Shown here piece after piece: positions 6,368-7,756 of a stretch of 7,756 bases of DNA (within the stretch, counting starts at the first letter, position 1; every line of letters begins with the position of its first letter). Position numbers and translations under genes: made by a program. Origin of the DNA: Nitrospira sp. (GTDB lineage: Bacteria; Nitrospirota; Thermodesulfovibrionia; Thermodesulfovibrionales; SM23-35); NCBI GenBank assembly GCA_016873595.1, contig VGWZ01000090.1:1-7756 (forward strand), given 5' to 3'. The notes beneath the pieces were generated by a model, which worked only from the letters and a program-made list of their open reading frames with translations, searched no databases and was not told where the DNA came from.

Positions 6368-7118
6368 TTAGTATTTTTTAAAAATTTCATTCAAATATTC
6401 AATAATATTTACTCGTATAGGCATAATATAAATATTTGATTTATAAGCCGTAATTATTTCGACAGCCTTTCTTGCAAAATTGACATTCCATTCCATAGCT
6501 GGAACAAAATTGGATGGAAAGAAGACATTATTTTTGCTTTCCCAATAGTTTTTTACTGTCTCATTTAATACAGGGGTGATTCCCCAAAATATTTCATAAT
6601 CCTTTAGTAAATCTAAATATATTTCTAAAAGTTTTATATCAAAGAAAGGTTGTGTGAAAAACCCGTCTGCTCCTGCAATTCTCTTATCTTCTATGTAATC
6701 TAATTCTTTGCGGAAACTTTGTCTATATTGATCAAGACCAGCATATATTTTAATATCTGGTGCCTCTTTTTTGAATATTCGGATTAATTCAAGACAAGAA
6801 TTCCTATATACTTTCTTAGACATATCTTGTGGTTTATCTCCTGTGATAATAAGTACCGAATTAATATTATTTTGTTTAAAAAAATGATATCAATTTAAAA
6901 GGTTCCCTTAAATTAAAGTCTATTGCGCGTAAGTGTGGAATAACTGTGGAAAAATATTTTTTGGCAATTTTTGCAGCATCCCAGCTACGGATATCAAGCC
7001 GTAGCAAATCGGGAATATTTAATATGTTGATGTCAGGGAAATTATTTCTTATCGTTACGATATCCTTTTCAAATTGTTCGATTGTGCGTGGTACAATTTC
7101 TATTGATATATTTTTCAT
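6368..7118 (-). pseudogene. Methylenetetrahydrofolate-reductase-like gene, frameshifted
   Basis: MTHFR-family flavoproteins interconvert 5,10-methylene- and 5-methyl-tetrahydrofolate. Frame 1 runs 7118-6876 (80 residues, then UAA); the remainder continues in another frame to 6368. Removing one T from the T7 run at 6884-6878 joins them into 249 residues with no other disruption, the join reading SFFKQNNINSVLIITGD. Family landmarks are intact across both parts: Glu7 in SIEIVPRT (like E. coli Glu28), Asp94 in LIITGD (like Asp120) and Gln156 in GADGFFTQPFFD (like Gln183). At 249 residues it is shorter than MetF (about 290). The DNA is visibly AT-richer than slt or trpE (9 G+C in the 60 bases at 6361-6420), hinting at transfer. 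No in-frame start lies upstream of 7118, where a stop precedes the ATG. It could be a recent pseudogene, a sequencing error, or a slippage-expressed gene. Confidence 0.8.
6876..6884 (-). other. Homopolymer frameshift site in the MTHFR-like gene
   Basis: On the minus strand the bases read TTTTTTTAA: two Phe codons and then a UAA stop. The seventh T is the extra base. A tRNA-Phe on the second UUU could move +1 onto another UUU with full pairing, then read AAA and continue in the open frame. The nearest Shine-Dalgarno-like AAGGGA is about 19 nt upstream, too far to act as in prfB. Polymerase slippage on T7 or a simple indel explain it equally well. Confidence 0.7.
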
Positions 7119-7179
7119 ATCTTTTTTTATATGCTCACATTAATTATACGAATTACCTGTTGATATTTCTAATTAAAAA

Positions 7180-7188
7180 AATATAGCA
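7180..7188 (-). promoter_or_regulatory. Possible promoter element for the MTHFR-like gene
   Basis: On the minus strand TGCTATATT (7188 down to 7180) fits an extended -10, with only a weak TTTTAT 17 bp further upstream. Two other -10-like hexamers lie nearer the ATG: TATAAT at 7148-7143 and TATAAA at 7131-7126. The region is so AT-rich that none can be preferred with confidence. The 190-bp gap 7119-7308 otherwise holds nothing I can name. Confidence 0.2.
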
Positions 7189-7308
7189 CATTTTAGAATT
7201 TGATAAAAGAAAAATCAGAATTAAATCAATGACATCACTTTTTCGGAATGACGTTTATACTAAAGCTATTTATAAGACAGGATATTCGCGAAACGAAATA
7301 ATCTCGCA

Positions 7309-7756
7309 CTACTCAATCTTTAAAACCTTTGCCCCTCGAATCTTCCTCTCCTTAAGTTCTATTAATGCCTTATTTGCCTCTTCGAGTGGGAACTCCTGAA
7401 AGTCGGGTCTTATCGGGATTTCCGCTGCCAATTGCAGGAACTCTTCAACATCTTTTTTTGTGATATTGGCTACGCTCTTTATCTCTTTTTCCATCCAAAT
7501 GTCACGAGGATAATCAATTGTTAAGAGTGCGTCTTTGTCAACCTCCTCTTTCCTGATTGCATTGATCACAAGCCTTCCGCCCCTTTCTAAATTCTTCAAT
7601 ACGTCAACAATTGGTTTCCATACAGGCGTCGTATCAATTACACAATGCAGTTTTTCCGGAGATTCATCTTCGATACTGCCGGCCCAGAATGCCCCGAGCT
7701 CCTTCGCAAACTCTCTTTCCTTCTCCGTCCTTGAAAAAACAAAAACCCTGGAGTGT
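7309..7756 (-). CDS. Zinc-type alcohol dehydrogenase (MDR family), C-terminal part
   Basis: The reading frame stays open from the window edge to a TAG at 7309-7311, giving the last 148 residues of a medium-chain dehydrogenase/reductase. It starts at HSRVFVFSRTEKEREFAKELGA, which looks like the second strand of the Rossmann fold and the helix after it. It continues through VIDTTPVWKPIVDVLKNLERGGRLV, the usual MDR stretch before the last cofactor-domain strands, and ends in a typical GAKVLKIE tail. The zinc ligands and glycine-rich loop would be off-window, so zinc dependence is inferred from overall resemblance. Arg rather than Asp after the second strand would fit NADP(H) preference. A start at the TTG at 7599 would be artificial, since homology runs well upstream of it. 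It lies on the same strand as the MTHFR-like gene but 190 bp away, so a shared operon is doubtful. Confidence 0.85.
   Translation of the reverse strand, partial: HSRVFVFSRTEKEREFAKELGAFWAGSIEDESPEKLHCVIDTTPVWKPIVDVLKNLERGGRLVINAIRKEEVDKDALLTIDYPRDIWMEKEIKSVANITKKDVEEFLQLAAEIPIRPDFQEFPLEEANKALIELKERKIRGAKVLKIE

Noticed and set aside
6368..6823. Separate gene starting at the ATG at 6823
   Set aside because: That Met is an internal residue of the MTHFR-like protein; homology continues upstream through LIITGDKPQD, so it is the second half of a frameshifted gene.
7285..7292. Palindrome TTCGCGAA downstream of the dehydrogenase
   Set aside because: Eight bases with no repeated copy or U-tract; compatible with chance.
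6355..7308. 6S RNA expected after zapA
   Set aside because: The sequence here is coding for the MTHFR-like gene or plain AT-rich spacer; no long rod-like fold with a central bulge was apparent.

Overview
The window looks like ordinary chromosome from a free-living, Gram-negative-type bacterium of moderate-to-low GC. It carries a periplasmic Slt-type lytic transglycosylase with a signal peptide, a ZapB-like/ZapA pair, a full-length TrpE and tRNAs with encoded CCA. The gene complement and the style of the large unknown protein suggest Nitrospirota or a Desulfobacterota-like lineage. That placement is an inference with low confidence.

Layout, left to right. (1) trpE on the minus strand (68-1573), with imperfect 7-bp tandem repeats at its 3' end, inside its inter-domain linker and in its upstream region. 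(2) A tRNA-Gly(GCC) / tRNA-Cys(GCA) tandem on the plus strand (1762-1914), one base apart. (3) A 610-residue soluble protein of unknown function on the minus strand (1893-3725), whose last codons and stop lie antisense to the tRNA-Cys 3' half. (4) An 89-bp divergent promoter region in which both flanking ATGs sit about 7 nt after a -10-like hexamer and lack a Shine-Dalgarno sequence. (5) slt, then zapB-like and zapA, all on the plus strand (3815-6354), a set for wall remodelling and Z-ring assembly. (6) A visibly AT-richer, convergent methylenetetrahydrofolate-reductase-like gene (6368-7118, minus), split by one extra base in a 7-nt homopolymer. (7) The C-terminal part of a medium-chain alcohol dehydrogenase (minus), cut by the window end.

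The genes do not form one pathway. The coherent functional group is slt-zapB-zapA. The most unusual items are the family of degenerate heptamer repeats around and inside trpE, the tRNA-Gly T-loop with C in place of the near-invariant U55, the tRNA-Cys/CDS antisense overlap, the candidate leaderless divergent gene pair, and the homopolymer frameshift at a UUU-UUU-UAA site. I found no defence system, CRISPR array, insertion sequence or clearly novel multi-gene system. No gene-free stretch exceeds 300 bp, and I saw no convincing intrinsic terminator.
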